From contig NC_081408.1 in assembly GCF_030272615.1 (NCBI RefSeq), forward strand, positions 617,332,476-617,396,475: DNA of 64,000 bases. The letters run 5' to 3'. A model generated the notes under the pieces. That model had not been told where the DNA came from. It saw only the letters and a list, made by a program, of their open reading frames with translations, and did no database searches. The stretch is from Cryptomeria japonica (lineage: Eukaryota; Streptophyta; Pinopsida; Cupressales; Cupressaceae). Below are positions 1 to 11,442 of this stretch, one piece after another. A program made the translations under genes and the position numbers. Position 1 is the stretch's first letter. Each line of letters begins with the position of its first letter.

Positions 1-795
1 AGGTTGTTGGCAAATGTTGTGTGTGTATCTAAGTGCAAATATACGTGATTCTTGCCAGACCAGATAAGAGAATAGATACCTGCAGAGTGTGAGTGCAGAA
101 GGAAGGAACTAAAGTGGATCTGCATTGGCATTGAGTGTTGTTACCAGATAATTGTAATGCCTGTTGACCTCTAACCACTTCAACATTTGGAAAATCCCTT
201 AATAGGGTAGCTTTAACTGGCTTGCTGTAAATCCTTTAACAGGGTGACTCAAAATCATTGAGTTCTAGAAATCCTCTAACAAGGTAACCTTTAACAGGGT
301 TTAACTCTTAACTGGGTGATCCCTAGCAGGATCGGTTCCTAACATAACCTATTGTAAAGTATTTAACCGGACTAGGCTTCTAACAAAGCAGACTTCAAAA
401 GGGTTCAAAGAGCAGCTTGTGGGTATTCATCCCCACCGTGGTTTTTCCCAGTTGGGTTTCCACGTGAAAAATATGTGTGTTATGTGTGATGGTTTGTTAT
501 TCTCTGTTAAGCGGTAAAGCATGTTGAAACTGTAAGTCTTTACATTTCTGTTAAAAGTATTACTAGAGTATGCATATGGGTGAAGTGGAAATAAGATGTT
601 AGATTTTGTGGAAAGTTGAGTTACCGGTTTATGTCTTTCATTGTGTTTAACTAGTAGTAATCTGGTTTAGACCGGTCTTATTGCTTTCTAGTCAAGTGTA
701 GTGTTTTCAGTCAAACCGGTTCAAGGAAAAGTGTTTTTGTCAGTACTGATTCACCCCCCTCTCAGTACCGGTTTGGTACTAATTATTCATCGTTG
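1..795 (+). repeat. Right part of a SIRE-type Copia LTR
   Basis: The stretch carries the signature seen at the 3' end of other long Copia LTRs in this window, a 'gattcacccccctctcagt' block at about 748-766, followed by an end like 'attattcatc'. Its reverse complement resembles the LTR at 48400-49574 in the order of blocks, including 'gggaaaaaccacggtg'. Short quasi-palindromes of the form CCTTTAACAGGG recur at about 195-300. The left end lies outside the window. It abuts at ~795-803 the truncated 5' LTR of the next element, so it was probably inserted into that LTR. The target duplication cannot be checked. Confidence 0.6.
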
Positions 796-802
796 ATTCA
801 TC

Positions 803-2337
803 ATAAGCAAACCAGTAAGGATTGGTTTAGGTAAGGGTTTGCTGAATGTGCAAGCATGAACCGACTCTATGTCAGTGAGATTGGATGCATGAGAATGTGA
901 TGCCACGTGGAACTGAGATGACAAATATGCAGAGGTTGGTGATGTTTGGTGTCAAAGAGGTAGTTGTGATTGGTCGACATTAAATATTGATTGGGACAAT
1001 CATGGAGGAGTTGCAGAGTGTGCATCTCAATGAAAGATGAACAACAAAGGAAGATCATAGATCTATTGGTGCCATGATCGATGCTTGATATCTGACTTCA
1101 GATTGTCCTCGAGAAGGAAACAACTGGATCATAAATGTGTCGACTGATTTCAAGGATGAAGAATAGGGTTGGATTTGCTATTTTTAGAAAATATGCATTG
1201 GATGATGGAAAACACATATAGGTGCATTCCTTCAATGTAGATGATCGATCAAGGCAGATTGGATCAGATCTGATTAAGATTTGGTTGGTGGAAGAAACCC
1301 TAACCAACTAAAGTTTGAATTGTTTTTTGGTGAGAAAACGTGTTTATATATATGCAAGCCAAAATCAATGAGGGTGTTGTTTGAATGATGTTTCATGAGA
1401 AGACTATGCTGGACAGAGTGTTGGTATACCTCTGTGAGTAATGAAATCACTCTAAGTCTGATTGGTGAAGATCTTAAGTGTTCGAATATTAGAAGAAGAA
1501 CCGGTAAGAGGGTTTAACCGGTAAGGTTAAGGCTACCTATGAGAAGGAGGTAGGGAGTGAATGCAAGTTGAATGAATAACCAGAGGAACCCAGTTAAGTA
1601 AGAAGGAATGGTAGAGAATTGAAAGTGACAGATAGTTGTTGACAAAATAGAGTTAAACCGGAAGAGAAGAGGTAGTGTGCCGAGTGGATGAACCAGTAAG
1701 CAACAACAGCGAGAAGAAGAGAGAAGAGAATGATAGAGGATATACATCAAGATAGTGGCTAAGGTGCTGAATATTCAGTCAGAGTAAGTAGAGAACTAGT
1801 CAGGCAGAGGAGGTACCTTACCGGCAGGGAGGATTGTATTGAGAGGTTACAAGATTCACTTGTAACTAGATTACTACCTTTGTATTTGAATATAATGTAT
1901 AGTAATGAATGAGTTGTAGCTTGGTGCAGGGTTTGTAGCTCTTTTGGGTTGTAGCCCATAAACCAGCAAAGGTTGTAGCTCCTTTGGGTTGTAGCCCATA
2001 AATCTATTAGGGGTTGGTGCTCCTTGGGTTGGTGCTCTATATTAGGGGTTGGTGCCCTAAACATTGTAACTGAGATTCATTGTGAGGCCGGATTGGAGCA
2101 GTAGACTCCAGCAGCATTGCTAACTAAGTTTTTTCCCATCTTGGGTTTTCCTTGTACATCCTGGTGTTATGAGATGTCCCTTTGTGTGTGATTGCATTTG
2201 TGATTAAGTCTCCCCACTAATTGGTAAGTTTGCATTATGTTATATCCCATAATTGGTGGACATGCATAAGTTCATTAAAGGGAAAAAGTTAAGAACCACT
2301 GATTCACCCCCCTCTCAGTGGTGGATTGTGTCTAACA
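803..2337 (+). repeat. 5' LTR (right part) of SIRE-like Copia element 1
   Basis: This segment matches 16590-18108 block by block, from 'ccagtaaggattggtt' to the terminal 'gtctaaca', so the two are the LTR pair of one element. The left ~1.1 kb of this copy is missing; the other copy begins at 15485. The junction with the preceding LTR at ~795-803 suggests interruption by insertion. Near the right end is a short tandem array with 'gttgtagctcctttgggttgtagccca' type units (about 1915-2050). A primer-binding site follows directly at 2338. Confidence 0.75.
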
Positions 2338-2352
2338 ATTAGTATCAAAGCC
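2338..2352 (+). other. Primer-binding site, Copia element 1
   Basis: The sequence attagtatcaaagcc lies immediately after the LTR end. It is a two-mismatch version of the TGGTATCAGAGC type site, complementary to initiator methionine tRNA, that many plant Copia elements use. Position and sequence together fix element orientation as +. Confidence 0.7.
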
Positions 2353-2410
2353 TACATGCCCTATTTTTCAATCTTTCTCTCACTTGGGTAGATTTTGGCT
2401 TAAGGATACA

Positions 2411-2553
2411 ATGGTCTGTTTAGTGTTAATCCCTGCTCCAGTCTTTGATGGTTCAAACTATTCCATTTGGAGTTGCAGGATGGAAGTCTACTTGTCCTCC
2501 CTAGGTTATGATGTCTGGATGGCAGTTGTTAATGGTCTTCCTAGGAATGTTTG
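2411..2553 (+). pseudogene. gag: Copia gag, N-terminal fragment (split by insertion)
   Basis: Translation from the ATG at 2411 gives the start of a Copia Gag protein: the family pattern F-D-G-x-N-Y-x-x-W followed by a R-M-E-V-Y-L helix and a G-Y-D-V-W motif is readable. The reading is broken at 2553 by a minus-strand Gypsy insertion, whose 5-bp duplication 'gtttg' is at 2549-2553 and 12330-12334. The gene resumes at about 12335. The role in a working element would be capsid formation. Recognition rests on motif pattern, not on a database search. Confidence 0.75.
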
Positions 2554-3739
2554 TGTGTGAGCTTGAATTTCATCCTTAGAATGTTACCTATAATAAGTTA
2601 GTTTCACAAAATACAATGGAAATGCATACAGGAAATCCAAAATCCACCAATGAAACTACATGAAATACATACTAAAATAAAACATTATTTTACCTTCATG
2701 GCTTATGTCTCATTATGTCCTAACTCCACTGTTCTTGGTTGCAAATGGTGTGCTCTCAGACAATGCACTATTGGCTTCCAAGATGGCATATGAAGAATGG
2801 ACTGATAACTTGTAGTTAACTGATAGTATGATATGCAAAGCTACATGATTATGCTAAAATGATAATGCTATATGATTAGATTACTAAAATGATATTTGCT
2901 AATTGCTAATTGCTAATTGCTTCAAAAACTCACGGATGCATAAGATTGGCTTGAAATTTTATTTTTTTTAAGACTAAGTTCCTCTCAACTGAAGCTCTTG
3001 GTTTTATAGACTTTGAGAGGATAAGATGATGTGGCTCAGATCAACGGTCATGATCAGATCTGCAAATTTGAATGGCTATGAGCAAAAGTGGGTTGAGAGA
3101 AAGGGGGAAGGAGAAGACAAGTGGCACTCATCTCACCTTGACTGGGTTGCTAATTGAGAGAATCTAGGGATGGTTGGAGGAAATTTAGGCATGGTAGGAC
3201 AAGTGGACTCAAGTCCTTCCTAAGATGCAGGGGGTGTTGGAGGGAATATAGGAAATGGTTATGAAATGTGTGTACATACACAATTTCATTAATTTTGGAG
3301 GTTAAAGATAAATCATTAATTAATATTAAGAAATATTAATTTCCTTAGCTACATGTTGGATGAGTTGGCAAAGGGAAGATGAAGTGGAGATGGAGGGTGA
3401 GTTGGATAAAGGGATTAAATAATTTAGGAATTATTTAATATTTGAGACTATAGGATAGGAGAATAACCATTAAATATTGGATATTTAATTGATTGGAGAC
3501 GATAATTAAATATTAGATATTTAATTAACTTGGTTAGAGGAATAATTAAATATTAGATATTTAATTAATTAGAGGAATAAGATAGATGAATTAATTAATA
3601 AAATATTAATTAATAGAAAGATATGAAAATGAATTAAATTAATTAATCTTTTCGAATTAACTATTTAATAGACAAATAATTATTAAATAAATATTAAATA
3701 TTTATTTAATTGCTCATAGTCAATTTTTAGGTGTATACA
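2554..3739 (-). repeat. 3' LTR of the minus-strand LARD element
   Basis: This is the 1186-bp LTR copy. It starts tgtgtgagcttg on + and ends gtgtataca. Compared with its partner it contains about 300 bp more (about 3165-3455), a block the other copy has lost between two short 'tagga' motifs. The right half is strongly AT-rich with repeated 'attagatatttaatt' blocks. Confidence 0.85.
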
Positions 3740-3756
3740 TTTTGCCCCTCTTTGAA
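3740..3756 (-). other. Polypurine tract of the LARD element
   Basis: On the minus strand this reads as an AAAGAGGGGCAAAA tract directly abutting the LTR. It is the expected plus-strand priming site and sets the element's orientation to minus. Confidence 0.7.
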
Positions 3757-6119
3757 GCGAGGTGTGATGACGCATTGATTCAAAGAATAATTTCATTTGA
3801 TGATGATATTGGTTTGATAGGATGTCCCAGACCTTGGTTGATAAATTGTAGTATGATGATGCCCCCTTGGGAGATCAATTAAGATAATTGATTGGCAAAG
3901 TGGTTGGATGATTACGAGATTGATGTCCCGATTAGAAAAGGTTTGATTCTACAACTTTGATTGATGAAAGTGCGAGTTCTTTGATCACAATGGTTTAGTT
4001 TTCTATTGATAAGATGAGATCGATAAGATCTAGATATAGTCTGGTTTTAGGAATGACACCTCCTATATAAGACAAAGATGATCAAGAGTGTCTGGTTTCA
4101 GGAAAGATATATCCTATATAAGACGTGATCAGAATGTCTGGTTTCGGGAAGGATACATCCTGTATAAGACATGATATGATAGATCAGATGTGATTGATTG
4201 ATAGAATGGATTAGGATTGATTGGATAAAGAACTGACAATTTGTTGATATCAGGTTGTAGGATTAGTAGACATGTTGATGGTGATTCGGTTGAGGGGTGA
4301 TATAAGATTGGCGCTGGGTTGACAATATCATGAGAGAGATGAGTCATCAGTTTGATTGTGTATACACTTATGATTATGCTTTGATGATTCTTATGATGGA
4401 TTTAGCCTTGGATAAGATGAGCTTGTAGGATCCCATTCAAGAATGAAATGCAAGCTAAATGCAAATGCGAATGCAAATAAAATGCAATGATTTATATAAA
4501 ACTAAATGAGATGGATAATGATTAAAATGATTCTAAAAAAAAATGAATGCACCTATAATGATTAAATGCAAATTGTTTTTGTTGTCCAAGTATACTCAAT
4601 CTTAATTTATGATCGTTGATCTGCTAATGAAATGATATGCTTATAATGCAGCTGACAAATGAATGCTTATAATGTAAATAAATAATGAGCTAATGAAATG
4701 ATCTAACTAAAATTTACATTGCCATTCTTCATATGCTATTGGGTAACAGTGCTTGATTTCATCATTGAGCTTAAAAATGTTGTAAGAAAATACAAGCAAC
4801 TTGACATAATGATTCAAGATGACCTGAGTATTTCTTACATGGATTTTGATATAGCAAGTTAATACAAGCAACTTGATATAATGGATCAAGTTGACATGAG
4901 TATTGCTTGCAGAACAGACAAGGAGTATCTCCTTTCATACATGACTTGGAATGTCCTCCTTGATCTTTTGTCGATCATATCCTAAGACAAGTTCATACCG
5001 TAGTAAGAGATAAACCACAGACAACAATCAAAGAAAATAATCATGCCCCATCATAGCTCATCTAGTCACGGACATCCTTGAGTCGCATAGAGTATATGAT
5101 TAACAATAAAATTGAGATATAAACATTGAACCTTGTATGTCATTCAAATGTTCTTATATGATCATCTGGATGAACGATCTTTGATAATCCTTTATAGTTT
5201 GTTGGTTGATTCTTCATTTTCTAAGTTTGACAATTCAGTTGTTTATGAAATGCCTTGATTTATTTGTTGTTTTTGTTGCTTATTATCTTTTTCAAAACCC
5301 TAGATGTTTTTGGTTTTTCAAATTTTTTTGAATGTTTTGGGATTTTTTAAAGATTCAAAAGATCACCTTAGCAAAAGGAATTAGGATTTTGCCCCCAGCG
5401 GAAACAAAAATTATTATGGATATATGAATTGATCAATATCCAAACCATGACAGAATAGAAATGCAGATTGATAGATACTGATAAAATCTAAGACAGTGAC
5501 TATGACAAGTATGTCAAAAGGTTATAATTGTTGGTAAGCCGCATATTTCTTGCTAATGGTTCAGAGCAATGGATGCGAAAGATGGAATGGATAAGCTAGG
5601 AAGAGATAGATTGGATATGATGGAGTGGATAGGTGCAAGAGGATGGAGTGGATAGGTGCGCAAAGTGATCTTATAGATGGAGGAACTCACTTTCTAGATA
5701 GCGTTTGTTTACCAGGTTTTAACCACTTGTCTTTATTGCACATTTTGATTTATTTTTTTTATTTTTTTGTCTTTCCTGATTTTTGAGAGATGAAACATGT
5801 TGTGCCATCAATTGATAAAGATAAGACTACCAAGAACAAAATCCAATAGTCATACTGATCTATGTCATTATTTTGATTTGTTCAATGATTGATAAGAATG
5901 TCTGGTTTCAAAGAGTGAGTACCCAGTGTAAGACTGATTTGTCTGGTTTTGAGTGTACCTATCCCTGTATAAGACATGTTGATGTTGATAGATTTTGAGT
6001 GATGAATTGATTAACAAGACATGTGATCAGTTTGATTGCAGTATTTGATAAGTGCAAAAGCTAAAAATCACTTTGATGATTAGATTTAATGTGTTTGATG
6101 CACATGTATGATGAAATAA

Positions 6120-6350
6120 GGACTTGATTGATTGATTTGATTGATCGATTGATTGATGTTGTTGGATAGATTAATTTGATTGATTGATTTGATTGCTTGA
6201 TTGATTGATTTGATTACTTTATTGATTGATTGATTGCTTGATTGCTTGATAGATTGCTTGATTAGCTTGATTGATTGATTGATTGCTTGATTGCTTGATA
6301 GCTTGATAGATTGCTTGATTAGCTTGATTGCTTGATAGATTGCTTTATTA
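6120..6350. repeat. GATT/GATTGCTT low-complexity repeat
   Basis: The stretch is dominated by iterated gatt, ttgattgattgatt and gattgcttgatag units. The minus-strand open frame of 131 codons overlapping it is a by-product of this composition (Q/S/I/K/N-rich). Confidence 0.8.
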
Positions 6351-6359
6351 GCTTCAATA

Positions 6360-6722
6360 GCTCTAAGAAACCAATTTAGTTTCTGACGTAAGAACTGAGC
6401 AGAGTTTTGAGTAAACTCAGTGATTGATAAAAAACCATGATTGATAGTTTTAAAATGATTTGATAGCTTAATTTGGTTCAATTTGATTTGATAGATTTGA
6501 TAATTGATGATTGATTCAGTTTGATTTGATAGATTTTATTGGCTCTAAGAAACTGATTTAGTCTCTAATGCAAGAGCTTAGCAGAGTTTTGATTGAACTC
6601 AGTGATTGATAAAAACCATGATTGATAGGTTTTAAAAAATGATTTGATAGATTAAGTTGCTTCAATTTGATTTGATAGATTTGATAATCGATGATTGATT
6701 CAGTTTGATTGTAGACTTTGAT
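6360..6722. repeat. ~182-bp tandem duplication
   Basis: Two copies begin with 'gctctaagaaac' at 6360 and 6542 and run through 'cagagttttga...ctcagtgattgataaa' to 'gattgattcagtttgatt'. They are similar but diverged, so the duplication is not recent. Confidence 0.75.
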
Positions 6723-8292
6723 AGTTTTCATATTGTTGATTTGATGGATGGACCATGCGCTCATGCTTTGATTTTCCATTTTGTTCTTTTTTTTTTTTTA
6801 GTTTTTGGACATTTTTTATTTTTTGAGCTTTTTGGATTAGAAGAGAGATGTATTTGGTTTCCCCAATGCATAGCAAGACAAGGAATGGATGAATTGTTGA
6901 GCTGAAGATGAATGGGTGAAAGATCGAGGTAGCTTATGAGGAGACATGTCAAGAGATTTTTTTTGAAATCATGTTTTTGTCCTTAGTTTTGATCAAGATC
7001 AAGGATGGAAGATCATAGATAGTGATAGATGATGAAAAAAAAGAATAGTTAGGATAGATGGTATAGATAAGCGTGAAGCAAGATCGTAGATAGCACTAGA
7101 TGAATTTAGATAGAGTAATGGATACTGGAGGAAGGATAATAGGAGATGTGGTATGAAGAATAGAGTGGATGAAACTTTGACCCCAAGTATAGAAGTTTTC
7201 ATTTGTAAAGAGGTGATATGTAAGATTGTCACAATATTTAGCACCACCTGAATAAATGTTCCTGAACTTTTCAAAGATAGAGACCCAACCCACACTTAGA
7301 ACCTTCAGAAAAATTCAACCAAAAATTTCTAGCAACTAGGAAGTAGACTCAAAAGGGAAGAAGAATCCCAAACTGGATCAAGGTACTTAGTCTTTGATTA
7401 AGCATGTGTGTGCAATTGGGTTCATTCTGGCTCATATGACCATTGTAATCTTCAGAATCCAACGTGGCTAGCTACATGAGTTACCTTGACTTCAAAAGCA
7501 TCCTAGATAGAGCCTCGTTGCCGGAAAGAATCCATAGCTCCAATGAGATTATCATTGTAATATCACAAATATTGCCCCATTTCTAGCTAGGCGTCCATAG
7601 CCCCGATGGAGTTACTCGCATTTTCCCATAGCCAAGCTTTTGATATTTGATTTTTTTTCTTTTCCTGATCATGCTTTGGATCTTTTGACATTGTCTTTTT
7701 CTTTTCTTATTTTGATTGCATTGGCTTGTAAGCAATGAAACTTACATGGGTCTCATAATTACAGTGGCGCTGAAGTAAGATTTTAGATTTTTCACTAGCC
7801 ATGTCTTCGACTAAGAGATCACAATGATTTAGAGCAATTGATTAAGTGTATGAGATATAGTAATCAAAAGGTGTCCGTACCAAGATACAATAAGTGGTTC
7901 TTTTCTGGATTGAGTGTGTATCCCAACCAAAAGATAATGTTGAAGAGGAATAACCTCGGATTCTGAAGTGTATCATGAATAGATATCTAGGAAACGGACT
8001 GAGCATGAGATTTGAGCATGGGCAAGCATGTGACAAAATGACACAAATGCCTATTTCACAAATGATGAATTTATGCAAAGGGTTGAATGAAAGGGATGGA
8101 AGGATAGAAAATATGTGTTAGATAATAGATAGAATGTTTGAAGATTTGTACAAGGATAGATGGAAATGTATTCAAGATGAGTGTTGGTACACAACTTAAG
8201 AAGTAATGAAGATATGGAGGAAATTGAATTTTGGGACATAAGAACCCAAAATAGATAAAGGAAATGATGGAAGAATAGTTTTGAAAAGATGT

Positions 8293-8904
8293 TTAGATAG
8301 TTGTTTGAAAGAAGTTCAAAGATGTGTGCCTTTGTTGATCTTTCTTATGGATCATTTGAGGTGATGGAATGGTGGATGGAGGGAAGTAAGGACCCAAGAT
8401 GAATGGAAGGGATAGAGAGTTTGAATTTGGAACGAAAGGACCTAAAATGGATTTGGAGGATGAAGATTTTGACTTTGGAATGAAAGGACCTAAAATGGAT
8501 TTGGAGGATGAATATTTTGACTTTGGAATGAAAGGACCTAAAATGGATTTGGAGGATGAAGATTTTGACTTTGGAATGAAAGGACCTAAAATGGATTTGG
8601 AGGATGAAGATTTTGACTTTGGAATGAAAGGACCTAAAATGGATTTGGAGGATGAAGAGTTTTCTTGATCTTGACTTGGAGTAGGATCATTTGAGTTTGT
8701 GTTTTCCACTTGATTTTGAATTAGATTAGTGAAGGAGATGGAAGGGATATCATGCTCTTTCTTAGGAGGTGGATGTTGAATGGGACTCTGCTCTTGAGAT
8801 AAAAGGGGATCATCATGGATGGAGTACCAAAATTTTAGGATATCATCATAAGATTCTTGATTGGTAGGATCTTGATCAAAAATGGGATTAGATTGGAGAG
8901 CCAT
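8293..8904 (-). CDS. LARD ORF with five 16-residue repeats, function unknown
   Basis: A 203-codon open frame on the element's sense strand. Residues ~1-85 are polar and acidic (begins MALQSNPIFDQDP). They are followed by five near-identical 16-residue units of the form SSSSKSILGPFIPKSK, then a proline/serine tail. The DNA repeat unit is exactly 48 bp, so copy number can change without shifting the frame. I do not recognise the family; it is not capsid, protease or polymerase. The opposite strand is also open across the repeats for 89 codons, giving acidic MKGPKMDLEDEDFDFG units. The minus frame is preferred because it matches element orientation and is longer. Confidence 0.45.
   Translation of the reverse strand: MALQSNPIFDQDPTNQESYDDILKFWYSIHDDPLLSQEQSPIQHPPPKKEHDIPSISFTNLIQNQVENTNSNDPTPSQDQENSSSSKSILGPFIPKSKSSSSKSILGPFIPKSKSSSSKSILGPFIPKSKYSSSKSILGPFIPKSKSSSSKSILGPFVPNSNSLSLPFILGPYFPPSTIPSPQMIHKKDQQRHTSLNFFQTTI
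8432..8668. repeat. 48-bp minisatellite, about 5 units
   Basis: Units start at about 8432, 8480, 8528, 8576 and 8624 ('atgaaaggacctaaaatgg...'). They are nearly identical, which indicates recent expansion or homogenisation. They lie inside the 203-codon ORF. Confidence 0.9.
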
Positions 8905-10796
8905 GATATCTTGATCTTGATTTAGGATAGGACTCGTTTCCTTTGAATAAGCTTCTTATTTTTCAAGTGACAAGGGATGGTCACACAAGTGATCAAAGTT
9001 TCAGTTTAGATAGGTTGATGTTGTTGAATTGATGGATACTTCATTTTCGATACTCAAGCTCACTAAGTCGAATAGAGGGTTTGTTCGATAGGCCCCTATG
9101 ACAAAGTATGTCAAATGATATGGATAAAGTCTCTTGATATGGAAACTTGACTTGACTAACTTGAATACCTATCTAGGTATTGTTGTCGTTGAGATAGTTG
9201 GATCATATACTCTTGATCACTTGGTTTGATCTGGTGTTTCAAATGTTGGAAAACCTTTGTATTACCCTTTTGATTAATTTTTTTTAGCAATTTGTTGGGA
9301 TTTTTGCTCACTTGTAGATGATAATCATCTTCAATTTTTGACCATTTGGAACATGTTACAGACATAGAAGACACAATGTTTAATAAACAGAATGCACAAG
9401 CAAGTACAAATCTTATGGCAGGCTGAGACAATAGTTGTTGAATCTCACATGGGGTTTCCCCCGAGGCTACGCTATTCAAAGTGGATATTTAGATGATTGA
9501 CCCCACTGGCTCCACCCTCAACACTCACTTCTTCGGGGCAGCCAAGCACAAGTTTCCATGAAATCTCCCCATGGCAAACTTTATATCTCTACTAGGAACC
9601 GTATGTATGTGAGCCACTTCAGAGGTCCGACCTTCTGTGCCAACAACTAGAAGGATTTTGGCAACTAGTACAAGTGGTTTTTAGTAAAGGCTTCCGGTCA
9701 TGTGGCCATACATGCGGCACTTTCAGCTTAGTAAATACAGAAGGTTCCCAGCCTATAGAGGTTATGCTCCATAGGATTTATGGGGAAACATAGTGTTGGT
9801 ATGAACTTATCAACACATGTGGTTTGGGACTTTCATCACAAAGATGATTTATTTATAGTGGATTGGAAGGACTCGGTATTAGCCTGTTTCCACTTTAGGT
9901 CATTCCCTCTCACTGGCCCCCTCAAGGCAGCTCGGGAAGGCAGGCCCTCTAAAGGATTAATTGCTTGAAAGTAAAGAAAGCGTAAAAGAGTGGGTTTGGC
10001 TTTTTGGTCACCCAATTAAGGGGAGAGCATAATCCTACCACTTTCGAGACACGAAATACAAATGTTCTTTTTAATCCTTTCAAAGAAATTGTTGGCTAAG
10101 TCCTATTTGGAGATGTTGCTCCAACAAGCATGGTGTTTATTTTAGCCCCACATAGCAAATGATTTTCTAAACTAGGAATTGGAAATCCTGGTCAACAAAA
10201 TGAAAATCGTTGCAAAAAGTAACTTGCTTTGTAAAAATGGACAACTTGATTGTTCTTTTTAACTTGCAAAAAAATAAGATTGATTGTGCTTTTTACCTTT
10301 GCAAGAAAATGAAAGATTGTTGCTCTTTTTAGAGCCCAAAATTTGAGGTGTGAATCCCAACTTTGCAAGAAAGTAAATGTTTGATTTGTTGTTCTTTTTA
10401 CCTTACAAATGTGATTATTTTTAGAGCCCAAAAACAAGTGAGGTACTTTTTAGAATGCCAAATTGAAAAATGAAGTTTTTTTTACCCAAAAGGAAATATG
10501 AGTTCTTTTTAACCAACTTTGAAAAAAGCTAGAAAAGAAATCACTAAATCCTAACTTAACTCCTCCAAATCTGCAAGAAATTGTTTTAAACCTGCAATAA
10601 AAAAAGAAGTTAGTGAAAATCCAAAACCTTAGGTGGGCTTCCACAAGCCTAATTTCAAATCGTGGTTACAAATTTTTCACTCCTAATTCTGAAATGCCCT
10701 GAAATTTGACTAAGTCTGAAATTTAGAGGATCTTCCAAAAACTAGATCTTGCATTATAACTCCTAGAGGTTTGAAACCCCTCTCAAACATCCTGAC

Positions 10797-10899
10797 AATA
10801 TATATGGAATATAACTTAAAGTATAACTTAAAGTATAAGAAAAAGAAAAGAGAAGAGAAAATGTCACTTATACTTAAATGTTATATTCCATATATATTA
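10797..10899. repeat. Foldback (inverted repeat, ~30-bp arms)
   Basis: The left arm 10797-10826 (aatatatatggaatataac...) is matched as reverse complement by 10868-10899 (tatactt...gttatattccatatatatt), with a ~40-bp purine-rich loop. It could form a stem-loop. A terminal-repeat mobile element is possible, but no clear target duplication was seen. Confidence 0.7.
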
Positions 10900-10974
10900 C
10901 CCTCGCACAAGCCTAATTTCAAGATTTGATTAAAAAATTTGCACTCTGTTTCAAATGTGCTATCTTAGAGAACA

Positions 10975-11345
10975 TATGCGCTAAAACAATTGACAAATGC
11001 ACTAACCCATCTGTCAAATGCATTAACCTGCATTACAAAAGTGCTAACCTATGTTCAGAAGCACTAACCTGTGATGCAAATGCGCTAACATGTGATGCAA
11101 ATGCGCTAACCTATGATGCAAATGTGCAGATTTTCAAGTAAAAGCGCTAACCTACATGACATATGTGCTTACCTGTGATTCAAATGTGCAAATTTTCAGA
11201 CAGAAGCGCTAACCTACATGACATATGCACTAACCAATGATGCAAAAGCGTTGATTTTCAGACAAAAGTGCTAACCTACATGACATATGTGCTAACCAAT
11301 GATGCAAAAGCCCTAACCTATGATGCAAAAGCGCTGTCAAAATTC
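10975..11345. repeat. Tandem array of ~18-40 bp units in the LARD leader
   Basis: The phrases 'gcgctaacctatgatgcaaa' and 'gctaacctacatgacatatg' alternate many times. The array sits just inside the primer-binding site, in the position of the 5' leader of the element's RNA. Confidence 0.75.
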
Positions 11346-11420
11346 AGACATGCGTGAATTTGCATTACAAAATATGTTAATTTTATTTTTGCAAGATTTT
11401 TAAAGATATATGCAAGTTCT

Positions 11421-11442
11421 AGCCCCACGGTGGGCACCAAAA
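11421..11442 (-). other. Primer-binding site of the LARD element
   Basis: On the minus strand the LTR end is followed by TTTTGGTGCCCACCGTGGGG, a site of the type used by Tat-clade Gypsy elements. It gives the element's orientation. Confidence 0.7.

Larger units (their letters stand above)
3757..8292 (-). other. LARD interior, 3' half: no gene, repeats only
   Basis: I see no supported coding sequence here. A ~50-bp motif 'gtctggttt(c/t)...tataagac' recurs three times at 4035-4170 and twice more at 5898-5970. GATT-rich low-complexity DNA covers about 6120-6350. A ~182-bp tandem duplication lies at 6360-6722. Short ORFs in the track region are low complexity or lack any family pattern. Confidence 0.6.
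8905..11420 (-). other. LARD interior, 5' half: leader with repeats, no gene
   Basis: In element sense this is the region between the primer-binding site and the ORF. I see no supported gene; small minus frames at 9156-9479, 10192-10437 and 10450-10644 have no recognisable pattern. It contains a foldback structure (10797-10899) and a tandem array near the primer site (about 10975-11345). Confidence 0.55.

Noticed and set aside
6086-6481. 131-codon minus ORF rich in Gln, Ser, Ile, Asn
   Set aside because: A translation of GATT repeats with no other support.
8399-8668. + strand acidic repeat ORF (MKGPKMDLEDEDFDFG units)
   Set aside because: It is antisense to the element and shorter than the minus-strand ORF through the same minisatellite. 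I kept the minus frame and noted the double openness as a finding.
8432-8668. CRISPR-like regular repeat
   Set aside because: Units are head-to-tail without spacers, in plant-type DNA inside a retrotransposon.
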